Source of the DNA: Buddleja alternifolia
Lineage: Eukaryota > Streptophyta > Magnoliopsida > Lamiales > Scrophulariaceae
Direction of reading: 5' to 3'
Length of the DNA stretch: 64,000 nucleotides
NCBI GenBank assembly: GCA_019426215.1
Contig: CM033406.1
Span: 4,913,001-4,977,000, forward strand
A program made the position numbers and the translations under genes. Positions 24,794 through 37,089 of this stretch are shown here, one piece after another; the stretch's first letter is position 1, and each line of letters starts with the position of its first letter. Below the pieces are notes generated by a model. It ran no database searches and was not told the DNA's origin. It worked only from the letters and a program-made list of their open reading frames with translations.

Positions 24794-27700
24794 TTACACC
24801 ATACCAAAAGCGCATTGGAAAATGTATTGTGCCAATTCGCCACGTACTTCATCAAGCTGCTTTATAGAGTAAGTGACGTATTGACAATCAGGAAAGTACT
24901 GCACGATAGAGATTGAAAACACAACAAAGGTTTAATAACTTATAAAGGGAAATTAGAATTTGATGATGAGTATTAATTAGGATTATGCATACCGCTGGTG
25001 GGATTGTAGATTCTCCGTGGCTAATAATATCCTTCATGAATTTCATAACAAAGAAGCCACAATCTTTGTCGTTTAACTGCATGGGGCACTACAAAATTGA
25101 AATCAAAAATTGTATTAGAACTATAACGGTTATACGAATAATCTCTCGAAAATATAAAATTACACTAACCTTTATAGAAGTCCATTTACAAGCCATTGTT
25201 TTTTATTTGGACATTTGGGTGTTACGATTTGCACGAGACATCAACACAACACAGTTAAAAACATCAATATCAAGCAAATATACATGTGAAATCGAGGAAG
25301 ATATATACACTTTAAAATTAAGATTAAATATAATGAATACATTGATTGAATGAAAAATTTACTGAGTGATTGTTTCTGTCATATCAGGTCGGTTCTTCGG
25401 ATCAACGTGCAAAGAATCCAGCTAATAAACGATCTCTTTAATTGGATCAATCACAAGCAACACCCAATGTCCCCTAAATAAAAAAGCATTCAGAAGATAA
25501 GTTCAAAATTAATTTTGCGTACGTGACAAATTTTACAAAATAAAGTTGGGTGTTTAGTAACCCACCCGGTGTTGTAAGGTGCAATAAACAACTTCCCGTC
25601 TGCGCAATCTTTCATGGTATTTGTTATATATTGCGCTTGTGAGATACGCTGAGAGGGAGTAATACCTGCTCCCGCAGCTATAGTATGTGGGCTAAGGAAC
25701 CCGAAATTATTTGTTTTCTCTTCGGGGACCACGTACTTAGCCCACAAACACCTAAATTGAGCATAAAATAAATTTGAACAAGAAAATAAACATAGTTCAA
25801 ATTAATGTAGTAAAATAATTTAAAAACTAACTTTTTTTTAATTCATATTTAAAAACTTACTTGATGTCAACTGAAATGATCGAGACTCCTATTTGTTCTT
25901 TGCGCAAAAAATGACAGATCTCCTCCCGCCCAATATACTCTTGATAGGGTTCGTTATTATACATTGCCTCGGGAACGTTTATAGCGATCAATTGTTCAAT
26001 AGACATTATTTGCAGGTACCTTTCAAGAGTTACAAGTGGCGGAGGGAGTTGATCAGCTGTTACGTCTGCTGCTCTGTCATCTTCACGTGAAGGGTTGGCC
26101 ACAGGAGATGTTCGTTTGACAGCTGAGTGCTTCGTCATCTCTGATTTATGTTTTCCAACTGATGATTTGGATTTTTCAAGAGACTATTTAAGCAAAGAAA
26201 ACCAACATGAATGTTATAAACCAAAGTATATTTAGTAACCTTAAACAATTGTTATAATTATTTAATGGCTAGGTATTAATAATTACGTACCGATGCATCA
26301 CTGACAGTGACAAGACTCTTAGGCCAAGCGACAATGTATCCCACAGCCTCAGAAACTGTGAACACTCCTTCATCAGCGAGAGGGACTGGTAGGGGTTCAA
26401 TATCTTCAATTGCAATGTCAATCATCACTTTCACAAGGTGGGTGGGTAATGGAAGTGTATGCAGCATTCTATCATGATCTGGTCGATTGTACATTTGTCC
26501 TTTAGCCACCAAACGATAAGATGGTGTTGAAAGTGACAATTGACATAGCGCCACAACCTACATATATAAAATATATATATATATATATATATATATACCA
26601 TTATATTAGAAAAAATTGTGTATTTTAATGAATTGCTTGATGATCACTTAATAATTTCATATCATTACCTCAGGAAGGTTCTTAACTGGATCTGGGCAGC
26701 TATCTTTCAAAGAAACCGCCTCATCTTCATGTGGATGCTGCGACCCAGACGCCTTATGCTCATCAAACTCGCGTCGCAATGAGGATAGTGATGTAGTGAG
26801 CATGTGCACCATGTTTTTCAAGTTATCAATCTCCTCATCTTTAGAAGGCTTTTTGTCAGTAAAATATTGTTTTTGTGATACCCCAAAGCCTACACCCCTA
26901 ACGCGACCCGAATGCTCCTTCTTCTTAAGAGATTTAGCCAATATATCATTCCGGGTCCTCTCGCTTCCACTATGGCTACCCTCCTGTGATAAGCACTCCT
27001 GTAATAATACATTTAAAAATTAGTGAACTTTGCTCTTTTAAAAAAATTTCAAAAAACATATACAACACATGATATATCTAAAATTGCAAATAACTCACAA
27101 TTTCATCCAATACTCTTTTAACATTGAGATTATGAATGTTATGCTGGCTGTCAGAATGTGCAATCCTCCATACGAGTGCTCGTGTCACGTCTGTGCAATC
27201 TGACCCAGTTTCCTTTCTTTTTTCCTTCTATATTATGATTAAATATATATATATATATTAGCAAGGAATTTTTATTAGAAAACTTGTAATGATTCACTGT
27301 TAAACGAACTACGTACCTCAATGTGCTCAAGTTGAGCATATCCATGACGTGATTTCCTATAGGGATATTCAGGGTCCTTTGCTCTTTCCTGATTGTCCCT
27401 ACTTAATTGCTGTTCATTACAAAATCAAAGCATTAGTCAATGTTCATATAAACGCAATATGCAACAAATGAAATCGTTAATTAAAATAATTACCATGAAA
27501 GGTTCACTTTTTCGAATATCTATAAACGCTGTCCAATCTTCTTGAGATATATTATATTTTTGGGGTGGGCTGGAATTAATATTTCCATTATCATCCTCTA
27601 CCCACACTCTGCTCAAGAAGCTCCTGAAGTTTCGAGCCAGCTTTCCAGCCTCGGCTAAAACAAATTTCTGTCTACTTTCTTCAATATCAAAGGCCAACTA

Positions 27701-28034
27701 TGAAAAACAAACAACAAAGTATGTCAATATCATAATTTTGAGAAAATTGAATAAACAAAAAATACATTAACCAATTAATTAGAAATATGATAATAACCAA
27801 CTTACAGCTATTTCATTCCAAATTCCTAATTTTATTGCGTCCGAGACGTGTCGCCAATCACTGATGGTAACCAACAAATGTTGATTTATTTGGGTCAACT
27901 GGTTGGCCATTCTCATTCCAGCCAACTGGTAGCTTTAAGCCTTTACTTCTGGCATGTATGACTTTTTTCATTGCAGCGATACCTCTACGTATCTCACTTT
28001 CAACACGTTTGTTTGCAGCAGCCACAGAATCCAT
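24794..28034 (-). pseudogene. CACTA second gene: plant transposase region plus Ulp1/C48-type protease
   Basis: A multi-exon minus-strand gene; exon limits are approximate. The first exon (about 28034-27860) begins M-D-S-V-A-A-A-N-K-R and continues into a Transposase_24-like (Ptta/En/Spm) region, with I-S-D-W-R-H-V near 27840 and exon 27697-27490. Middle exons (27230-26560) include a helical segment. The C-terminal part (25750-24794) is a C48 cysteine protease: His in G-H-W-V-L near 25468, Asp in L-D-S-L, Gln at about 25077 and Cys in D-C-G-F at 25059-25061. Defects are a frameshift near 27865-27885 and a TAG at 25422-25424, probably a former Trp. The gene ends at TAA 24794-24796. Ulp1-like proteases are known companions of some plant transposases. 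Confidence 0.7.
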
Positions 28035-28035
28035 C

Positions 28036-28533
28036 GACCTACAGAAGCCAAAAATACAGAATTTAGATTCACATACCAAATATATAGTACCAAGTAACGC
28101 CACCATTATTTTAGAAAAAATTCAGCAGAGTAACAAAAATTGCAAATAACAAAACCAATCCATCAATTATTTCACAAAACCAATCAAATTTCACAAAACC
28201 ATAAATGCATTAAACGATGTCAACAAAACAACACATATTGATCCAATCACGATACATAATCAAAATTTAAATATCAACATAATCAAAATCACATATTGAT
28301 CCAATCACGATACATAATCAAAACAAATATTCAAATAATAATACTCGTTATCATATAGAGAGAGCGAGAGAGAAGAAGCTTACGGTGGTGGTGGTGGGAG
28401 TGGTGGAGGGGGCGGTGGTGGTCGTAGAGGAGGAAGAGAGAGCGGCTGTGGCTATGGCGGCGGCGGTGGTGGCGGCGGCGGCGGTGGCGCCGGTATATAA
28501 TATCGACCTACAAAAGCCAAAAATACAGAAGTT
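28036..28533. repeat. Duplicated segments between the two CACTA genes
   Basis: A phrase containing AGCCAAAAATACAGAA occurs at about 28036-28065 and again at 28504-28533. A separate 35-bp phrase ending CACGATACATAATCAAAA occurs at about 28231-28265 and 28290-28324. The stretch 28380-28500 is a GGT/GGC-rich low-complexity run. No gene is supported in this 570-bp gap; the short ORFs on both strands are repeat artefacts. Confidence 0.7.
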
Positions 28534-28674
28534 AGTTTCATTACGCAACAACATAATTTTTCAATTCATACACTAACAAGAGACGCCCTGACTCATACAC
28601 TAACAAGTGCTTATATGAAGAAAAGTTTAGGAAATACGTATATCATATAATTATCACATAAGATCAAATACCTT

Positions 28675-31600
28675 TCATCGTTTTCTTTTTGTCGTTGACT
28701 TAGTAGTCTTTTGCTTCCCCCCAGTACGACCCTTTTGTTTAGTACGTCGACGAATAGATGGATTAATCCATATCCCCTCTTGGTGATCTTGTCGCATATA
28801 CAATTCATCATCACTGATATCCAAGTCACCATCACTATCAGTGGCTTGTGAATCACGTAAGATAGGATTTTCTCCATCATCATCACTATATGAACTATCA
28901 TCCTCAATACAAGTATTTTTATTTGCCGATAAAATAATTGACCACCTCTTATCAATAGGATCAGTGACAAAAAACACTTGCGTAGCTTGTGACGCCAAAA
29001 TGAAAGGTTCATCTTTGTAACCCACCCTCTCAAGATCTACTTGAGTGAAGCCTATTTCACTATTATCGACACCATTTTTATTGTCAGCCCACCTACATCC
29101 AAATACAGGCACCCGAAACCAACTATAATCCAACTCCCATATATGTTCAATCACCCCATAATATGATAAATGAGCATAGATAGGGTTATTATCCCTCACA
29201 CTTGAGATATGCATTGCTTGAGCTACAAGACTCACCCCACTATTCTGCATTGTACTCCGTTCATCTTGGTCTTTTGTATAGAATGTGCGACCATTTATAC
29301 GATAACCTGAATGACAAAATACAAGTCTGCCCGGTCCCATCGACAATCATGCCAATTTATCTGAAACTGAAAGTGGATTCTCGTTCTGTTTCTCGTGAAT
29401 ATGCTTTCGAAACTAATCAGAGAAACTCTTATTATGCTCTTTTGAAATCCAACTCTCATTTTTATTTGGATTTAATCTCCTAAGTTGATCCTTGTGCTCT
29501 TGAACATATGGCTCAACCTCATCGGTGTTGTGGAGCACATATAGGTGTGCCTGATCCCTTTGTGTGCAAGGAACACTAACTAATTGCTTTCCAAGTACGC
29601 TTTCTCCTTCGGTTCTCCCACCCACAACATGAGACTTTGGAAGCTCTGCAACGTTAGAATCTTTCAGACATTCTGTGCAAAATGTAATCGCTTCATCAAC
29701 TATGTACCGTTCAATAATGAAACCTTCCGGTCGACTACGATTTTTCACGTAGCCTTTTAATACCTTCATATAACGCTCAACTGGATACATAGATCTCATA
29801 AAAGCCGGTCCACATAGTTGTGTCTCTCTAAGCAAGTGAATAGGTAAATGAGTCATTATATCAAAAAATGCTGGTGAAAAATACATCTCAAGCTCGCACA
29901 AAGTGATGGCAATTTGTTTCTGAAGTGCAGGCAATTGTTCAGGATCAAACACCTTGCTCCACATTGCTTTGAAGAAGAAACATAATGAGGTTATAGTTTC
30001 TCTCACCTTTTTTGGCAAAATGGCCCCTATAGCAATTGGTAGCAAATGATCCATGATCACATGACAATCGTGAGTGTTCATGTGCTTTAGCTTCAAGTCC
30101 TTGATTGACACAAGACTACTAATGTTTGAAGAATACCCTTCTGGAACTTTCACTCCTTTAAGAAACTCACATAATGTAATTTTTTCTTTCCTGGATAGAG
30201 TGTGAGCTGCTGGAGGCAAATAAGTTCGTTTTCTCTTATTTGTTGGTGCCAATTTTTCTCTTATCTTCATTTCAACCAAGTCTAACCTTGCCTTTACGCC
30301 ATCTTTTGTCTTTTCGGGCACATTTAGAAGTGTACCAATGACACTATCAAATACATTTTTCTCAATATGCATAATATCAAGAAAATGTCTAACATGTAAA
30401 GACGTCAAATATGGTAACTCAAAGAAAATTGACCTTTTTTTCCACCCAGTTTTTGCAAGCCCACCTGCAAAAGTCTTTCCAAATTTAACCTCTAAGTCTT
30501 TTGTATTCTCAAACACTTCTTCACCAGTCAAGCACTTAGGAGCTCGGTCTTCTTCTATATTCCCATTGAAAGCTTTTTTCCACCGATGATATCTATGGTT
30601 TCGATTTAGCCATCTCCGATGCCCTTGGAATGCATATTTCTGAGAGTGTGTCAGTCGATATTGATCTGTACTCTTGACACATATGGGGCATTTACATTGG
30701 CCATGTACACCATATCCCTCGAGGTTTGCTCTTGCCGGAAAATCATTGATTGTTCCAAATAACATGACTCTGAGATTGAAATTTTCTTCTCTGAACCCGT
30801 CATATACTTGAACACCGGTCTCCCACAACACCTTCAAATCCTCAATTAAAGGAGCCAAGTAGACATCTATATCATTTCCAGGTTGTTTCGGCCCAGAAAT
30901 GAGTATAGGCATCATTATATGTTCTCGCTTCATGCATCGCGATGGGGGGAGGTTGTAGATCATCAAAATCACCGGCCATGTACTATGTGAGCTACTTTGC
31001 AAGCCATGAGGGTTCATGCCATCTGTAGCCAATACTTGGCGAAGGTTTCTTGATTCTTCATCAAATTCAGGGAAATCATCATCGATCTTTTTCCATTGAG
31101 GAGAATCTGAGGGGTGTCGAATCTTGTCATTTTCAATCATTTCTTCAAGCCTTCTATCAGCATGCCATGTCAAGTCCTTGGCCAACTCTTTACTACTGTA
31201 CATGCGCCTAAATCATGGTATTATGGGCAAATTCCACATGGTTTTGACAGGAGCACATCCGTTCTTCTTGTACTGCAAGGCGCCACATTTCGGACAAACC
31301 TTCGATGATGCATAGTCAGTTCTAAACAATATGCAATCATTGAGACAGACATGTATCCTCTCATATCCCATGCCAATTGAGGTTAACATCTTCTTAGCCT
31401 CATAAGTACGATTAGGTAACACATTATCATCGGGTAGCATGTTTTTTAATAGATCAAGTAAGTCTGTGAAACTCTTATCACTCCACCCATTGTTGGCTTT
31501 TAACTTGTAGAGGTTTAGGACTGCTTTCAATCTTGTGAATTTACTACCACTATACAGTGGTGTCTTTGAATCACTTGTCAAATTGTCAAACATCTTGGGA

Positions 31601-31920
31601 CAATTTAGCAAATCCTCCTCAATCACATTTGTCATCTCCTCCAAACGATCAGGCTCATAATCATTCATGTCCAAATCCCGCGATCGATATGATGTACCAC
31701 CCAAATCATCTGAGGCGACACTGCTCTCACCGTGTCTTGTCCAACGTGTATAGCTTTTATCAATTCCATTACACACCAAATGATATTCTAATTCACGTGG
31801 ACTAATTCTCTTTCCAAAACAACAACGTAAACACGGGCAACTGATTGTAGTCCGATCTGATGCATGCTTAATGGCAAAATTGATGAATTCTTTCACCCCT
31901 TTCTCATATTGCTCGGACAT
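28675..31920 (-). pseudogene. CACTA TNP2-type transposase, three nonsense codons
   Basis: One continuous minus-strand frame of 1082 codons from ATG 31920 to the stop at 28675. Domains in order: transposase-associated domain with a Cys-rich motif (S-C-P-C-L-R-C-C) near residues 28-35; TNP2/Transposase_21 core (about 300-560), including H-F-L-D-I-M-H-I-E-K-N-V; DUF4218-like region (about 640-780); DUF4216-like region (about 860-960); and a basic C-terminus. Three in-frame stops break it: TGA 31213-31215, TAG 29413-29415 and TGA 29347-29349. Each is one C-to-T or G-to-A step from an Arg or Trp codon. There is no other frameshift, so inactivation looks recent. The catalytic transposase would excise and reinsert the element. 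Confidence 0.88.
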
Positions 31921-32214
31921 ACGATCCGCTAATATCCAACTTCGATCAATCTTGATTCTGAATTAAGTAAATTAAACAATTTTAATATCACTTCATAATT
32001 GAATTGATTAAATAATTTTTATTTTAATTTATTTCCCATTATTCTAGAAAAAATTCGGCAGAGTAATGACGCAATTTTTTTTACCAAATTCTCGACTTAA
32101 TCTTTCCCCAAACTTGCAACCAACAAAATTCGCATCTTTCAACCACAACAAACCCAACATTCTAATCTTTCACCCACAACAAACCCACAACAATGTCGAT
32201 CTCACTATACCAAA

Positions 32215-32480
32215 ATATTGATCACCAATTGGATCACATAAAGCAACATATTTTAAGCAACTTCAAATATTGATCACCAGTTGGATCATATAAATCACAT
32301 AAAACTAAACATAAAGCATCATTTTATAAATATTGATCACCAGTTGAATCACATAAAGCATCATATTTTAAGCAACTACAAATATTGGTTACCAGTTGGA
32401 TCACATAAATCACATAAAACTACAAATAAAGTATTATATTTTCAACAACTAGGTATAAATAAAGATCACCAGTTGGATCA
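32215..32480. repeat. Tandem repeat array in CACTA 5' region
   Basis: Five copies of a phrase with core GATCACCAGTTGGATCA recur about every 52-75 bp, separated by two alternating spacer types, so the higher-order period is near 120 bp. It lies upstream of the transposase start (31920) on the transcribed strand. Confidence 0.8.
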
Positions 32481-32539
32481 ATGTACCCTAAACTACAAAA
32501 TAACCACAATTTAATCCCAAATTAAATGTAATTAACACC

Positions 32540-32957
32540 CAACTATACACAAAAATATATACACCCACACATACACAAATTATATACATCCACATATACA
32601 AAAATACATACACCCACACATACATAAATATATATACATACACCCACATATACGCAAACATATATACATACATCCACATATATACAAATACAAACACCCG
32701 CACATACATAAATATATATATATACACCCATATTTACACTAATATACATACATCCACACATACACAAAATATACATACACAAAAATTTATCTAACTCAAA
32801 CTCTATACTATATATATGTGTGTGTATATGTATACATATTTATCTAAAAAAATTACCCCAAGTTTGCACAAGCTAAATGGTGGCCGGAGGCGGCGGCGGG
32901 GCGGAAGCTACCTTATATGTATATAGAAAGAGGGAGAGTTAAATATATATACATATG

Positions 32958-33028
<71 letters not shown>

Positions 33029-33310
33029 ATACCTTTGAGGTGCGGTTGACGGGCGGCGGTCGCAACGGGAGAGAGGGGCGAGAGCGAGAGAGAGAAAGGG
33101 AGAGGGGGAGAAAGAGAGAAAGGGAGAGGGGGAGAAAGAGAGAGAGGGAGAGAGAGAGACGGTGGTGGTGGGGCGCCGACGACGAGGGTGGTGGTGGTGG
33201 TGATGGTGGTCGAGTGAGAGAGAGAGATGAGAGAGAGATCAGCCGAGAGAGAGAGAGTAAAGAGAGAGAGATCGGGTAAGAGAGAGAGAGAAATGGGAGG
33301 GAAATTGGGG
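32540..33310. repeat. Minisatellite and microsatellites in CACTA 5' region
   Basis: 32540-32800 is a CATACACCCACA/TATATACA-type minisatellite. 32961-32992 is a TA run, continued by a GA run to about 33026. Further GA-rich and GGT-rich low-complexity sequence reaches 33310. ORFs here on both strands are repeat artefacts. Confidence 0.85.
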
Positions 33311-33339
33311 GTTTTTTATATTTTTGGGGGAGAACAGCT

Positions 33340-33620
33340 ATTATAGCGGTTCTTGGTTGAACCGGTATAATAGCCGAGCTATTACAGCGGTTCAACCAAG
33401 AACCGTTGTAATAGACCGGAGCTATTGCAGCGGTTCTTGGTTGAACCGCTGTAATAGCTCCGGTTCTTAGCTATTACAGCGGTTCATCCGAGAACCGCTG
33501 TAATAGCTCATTCTATTATAGCGGTTCGACCATGAACCGCTGTAATAGGCACCTCCGTTCAGCGGTTTTCCAAAAACCGTTGTAATAGGTGCGCTGTAAT
33601 AGTTTATTTTTGTAGTAGTG
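33340..33620. repeat. CACTA right subterminal repeats and terminus
   Basis: About a dozen inverted copies of GAACCGCTGTAATAG / CTATTACAGCGGTTC form stacked palindromes up to the terminal TGTAGTAGTG at 33611-33620. Confidence 0.9.
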
Positions 33621-33876
33621 CCACTTCTAACATACTGGATGCAGTTTTCTACAGAGATTTGGTACCAGTTTACCAATTCGAAAGTATACCCTCAGACAAA
33701 AGTGTTTATGAGGAAGAGATTGATTCGGATGTATCTTCAACCGAATCAGAATAACCCTAACGAAGGGGATTAGCTCCAAACATTGGATAGCCTATCATGA
33801 TTCTTTTCCAGGTCATCTATAACAGATAAAACCATGGAAAAAATAATGAGGCAAAACTGTACCCTTGAACCATACG

Positions 33877-34964
33877 ATGGTTTCAGAGTTAAGTGAAATT
33901 AGCCGAATCCTAAATCAAATAGGATTAAATCATGGGCGGCATAGCATCCTATACAAGGTAAGTTCTGGGTAGTTTGCAATCCCTATGGAATTAACTGGTA
34001 ATGTAATGGATATGCAACTTATTCCAAAGGAAGAAATTGTGGAGGAATTAAGTAGGCTCAAAGAGGAAGTAGCAGTTACTATGAAATGGATCCATATAGG
34101 AACCATTGAAGTAGTAATTAAAGCCATTGTCAAAGAAGGTGTTAATTCTCCATTACATTTATCTATAATGGATAAAAGAATTAATAACTTAAGAAATGCT
34201 TGTCTTAGTACAATGGTAGGAAACTTATATGCAGGCAAACTAATGTTTGATATTCATCCTAGAATTGCATATAACCTAGCTGACCAAGATTTCAGTTGAG
34301 TTTTAACCCTTCATCAGGATTTCAAAAGAAATAATCGTATGAAAGAAGGGAATAGACCATATTCTATAACATATAGAATTGCATATGCACTTTCCAATAC
34401 CCATCATTCTGATTTGTTTATTAGGAAAAGTATATTGAAATTCCAAGAATTTTCAAGGAATTTGCTAAGGTAATGGTACCTGATCCTATTCAAATACCAA
34501 GGATGGGAGGCATTGATATATTAATCCATGATCATCTAGTTCTAGACCGCTCAATGAGTTCTATAACAGATTTTAATAGTAGAATGTCCTTTTCGGAAGA
34601 AAGGATTAGGAGTTTAAAAGGAAAAGAATTATTTGAAGATTTGACTCCTCAAGCTATTAGGGTAGATAATGTAAAAATTAAATGCCCTGAAGGATGGAAG
34701 GAAGTGCAAGCAATGTTTGATATTACAAAGAAAGATAATTACTTTTCTTATGAAGATCTATACTACTTGCAGCAATCTACTACTGGCAAATACGAAGGTA
34801 TGCTAGAAATGGCAGGCTATGAAGTATTTGTTACAGGAGTAGTAGGTCGTGAACCAGATATTATTACCTTGGGATTAAGCTTCCTTGAGGAACACAAACC
34901 TTGGGGAAGAAAAGGAAAGGGAATCGAATTTAGCTTGGATGGTCATATTATTCAAGTTGAATGA
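33877..34964 (+). pseudogene. Pararetrovirus movement protein
   Basis: A frame from ATG 33877 that matches the Caulimoviridae 30K-superfamily movement protein: M-K-W-I-H-I-G near 34081 and the L-A-D-Q-D, L-Q-D-F-K-R-type region near 34280-34345. Such proteins form tubules through plasmodesmata for cell-to-cell spread. It is broken by TAG 33970-33972, TGA 34297-34299 and a frameshift near 34420-34431. The C-terminal half (to TGA 34962-34964) is otherwise open and I do not recognise a second domain in it. Placement after the capsid, as what looks like a separate ORF, is unusual. The polymerase ATG follows 4 nt after its stop. Confidence 0.78.
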
Positions 34965-34968
34965 CCAA

Positions 34969-37089
34969 ATGACTAGCCCCTTTTCAAAATGCATATCTGT
35001 AGGTATGTTATATGAACAATATAAGTCAGAATACTTTGCAGCCTATATTGATTTCGGATCAGGGATTTGTACAGCAAAACCAGGTGTTTTCCCTAGCAAG
35101 GCTATGGAATCTTTATCTATTATTGCAGGTAGGGATTTTTCTCAAGAAATCCTAATACTCAATAATGGAATTCGAGAAGCACACATCATGATCGGAGGAG
35201 CATTTGGTACACATTGGTTCAAGGTAAAAATGCCACCTACATATTTTCATGATACCGGAGCAGATATTTTGCTGGGAAACAATTCCATCCAGATTTTTGC
35301 GAAATATGTGCAAGATAACAACAAAAATTTATTGATTTTTACTACTAATTGTGGCAATAAGATACAAGTTTTGCGGCGAGCGAAAGCTTTTAATAGGATT
35401 ATGCCTATTAATTTTCGCAGCAAACATGGTGATTTTAATAGCGATTCCAAATTAAGCCATCCTAAAATGCAAGATAAACGGAAATTTGGAAAGGCCTTGT
35501 TGTCATTCAGACAACAGGGATAAGTAAGAGAATTGTGAAGATTCTCACCTAGTTTCTCAAAGAATTAATCTTCTAGAAAAAACTAGAACTAGAGAACTAG
35601 ATGAAGAAGGAATTTACCTTCTTAAGAATACTTTACAAGAAAAGAAATCCTTGGTTAACATTGACGAAGAAAGCTTGCTTTCTCTTGAAAATGTTAAACG
35701 TCTAATTCAAAGGAACTTCAATGAAGATCCTTTGGCTTGGTGGAATAAAAACAAGATCGAAGCTACTCTAAAAGTAAAAGAGCAATCCAAGTATGAGTAT
35801 GTTCGATACAAGTTAATCCAGATGAATATGGAGGATAAGAAGGATATGCAAACAATTATAAAAGAGTATATCGATCTTAAACTCATTGACCCTGGAGTCT
35901 CTGCTTACAATAGCCCTGGTTTTTTGGTAAGAAATCATGGTGAAGTAAAAAGGGGAAAAGCTAGATTAGTAATCAACTATCAAGGTATCAATAAAATACA
36001 TGAGTTTGATGGTTACTATATTTCTAGTAGAGAACACTTAATTGATTGCATTAAAGGTGCCAAAGTGTTTTCTAAATTTGATTGTAAATCTGGTTTCTAT
36101 CAGATTAAGATGGAAAAGGAATCTAGAAAATATACTGCATTTTCTACTCCACAAGGTCAATATATCTGGAATGTACTTCCAATGCGTTTGGCAAATGCAC
36201 CACAGATATACCAAAGAAAGATGGATAATCTGTTTAAAGATTATTTCGAATTTATGTTTGTCTATATTCATGATATCTTGATTGCATCCAAGAATATGAA
36301 AGAACATATTAAACATCTTGAAATATTTTCTGATGCATGTTATAAAGAAGGATTAGTGATTTCTGAAAAGAAAGCGATAATTGGAGTTAATAAGATTGAA
36401 TTTCTGGGTATTCTTGTTGACGAAACAGGTATTGAACTCCAGGAACATATTGGAGAAAAGATATGCAATTTTCCTGATGTTCTGAAAGATAAAAAACATC
36501 TTCAAAGATTTTTGAGAGTTGTTAACTTTGCAGGTATCTTCATAAAAGATCTGGCAAAATACAGGAAGAATTTCCGACCTCTCTTAAAAGAAACGGAAAG
36601 CATAAAATGAAAGTGAGAAGAAATTTACACTCAGAAAATTCTTGAGTGGAAACAAGTTTGCAATAATTTGTCCAAACTCGCTATACCACAAGACAATGAT
36701 GATTTGGTAGTCTATACAGATGCTAATGATTATAGATGGACAACAGTGCTCATGAAAAAGACAACTACAGGGGAAGAACCTTGTAGATACACAAGAGGAT
36801 GTTCACCGAACAACAAGCTAAAGTTTGGCATACAAACGAGAAAGAATTCTTTGCTGTCTGGAAGGCCTTTAAAAAATGACCTCTGTTTTTACTAGCTAAA
36901 GAATTTACATTGAAAGTTGATAATACTAATGTGAAAGCCTTTTTGAAAAATAAACTTGAATCAAAAATTGAGAAGGAACGTATTATCAGATGGCAAGCTG
37001 AATGTCAATATTATTGTTTTGACATTATTATTGTGAAATCTCATGAAAATGTTCTTGCAGATTTCTTGACAAGAGATGGAAGTGTCTGA
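34969..37089 (+). pseudogene. Pararetrovirus polymerase: protease, reverse transcriptase, RNase H
   Basis: Starts at ATG 34969. The aspartic protease lies at 34969-35523, with D-F-G-S-G at 35050-35064 in place of the usual D-T/S-G. A frameshift near 35520 leads into RT (about 35530-36610), where the active-site box at 36263-36274 reads Y-I-H-D, so one catalytic Asp is lost. Tandem TGA codons at 36608 and shortly after precede RNase H (about 36660-37089), which has its first Asp in Y-T-D near 36716, a frameshift near 36800 and a TGA in a Trp position near 36880. No integrase. This copy cannot replicate. Confidence 0.88.

Larger units (their letters stand above)
24312..33620 (-). mobile_element. 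CACTA (En/Spm-like) transposon, 9309 bp
   Basis: The left end CAATACTACAG (one change from CACTACTACA) and the right end TGTAGTAGTG are inverted repeats. The 3-bp target duplication CCA is exact (24309-24311 and 33621-33623). Subterminal zones (24330-24490 and 33340-33600) hold many inverted copies of CCGCTGTAAT, the kind of array bound by the accessory transposase in En/Spm elements. Two genes lie on the minus strand: TNP2-type transposase (31920-28675) and a transposase/C48-protease gene (about 28034-24794). It sits in the viral capsid gene. The remnant at 3183-3438 is the same family. Confidence 0.93.
23016..33754 (+). pseudogene. Pararetrovirus capsid protein, split by a CACTA element
   Basis: The frame opens just after ORF2. 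No ATG begins it; an ATA at 23016-23018 stands where a start would be expected. The acidic N-terminal part is followed by a TGA at 23292-23294, then the capsid core (about 23304-23790) typical of Caulimoviridae, then a frameshift near 23790 and further stops. A basic region leads to a CCHC finger (C-x2-C-x4-H-x4-C) at 24233-24274, the RNA-binding motif of the family's capsid. The CACTA element (24312-33620) interrupts shortly after the finger. The acidic C-terminus resumes at 33624 and ends at TAA 33752-33754. Non-functional. Confidence 0.8.

Noticed and set aside
28351..28576. Alanine/valine-rich ORFs on both strands in the CACTA element
   Set aside because: They are translations of a GGT/GGC low-complexity run with complementary ORFs on opposite strands and no domain.
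32215..32480. CRISPR-like regular repeats
   Set aside because: Spacers are themselves repeated in an alternating pattern, the host is a plant and there are no cas genes; it is an ordinary tandem array.
32488..32782. Tyr/Val-rich membrane-like ORFs on the minus strand
   Set aside because: They are translations of the CATACACCCACA minisatellite in two frames; no coding signal beyond the repeat.
33027..33395. Ser/Leu/Pro-rich and Arg/Glu-rich ORFs on opposite strands
   Set aside because: They arise from GA/GGT microsatellites next to the CACTA terminus.
34885..34968. Upstream start for the viral polymerase ORF
   Set aside because: It overlaps the movement-protein frame; ATG 34969, four bases after that stop, fits the family's ORF arrangement better.
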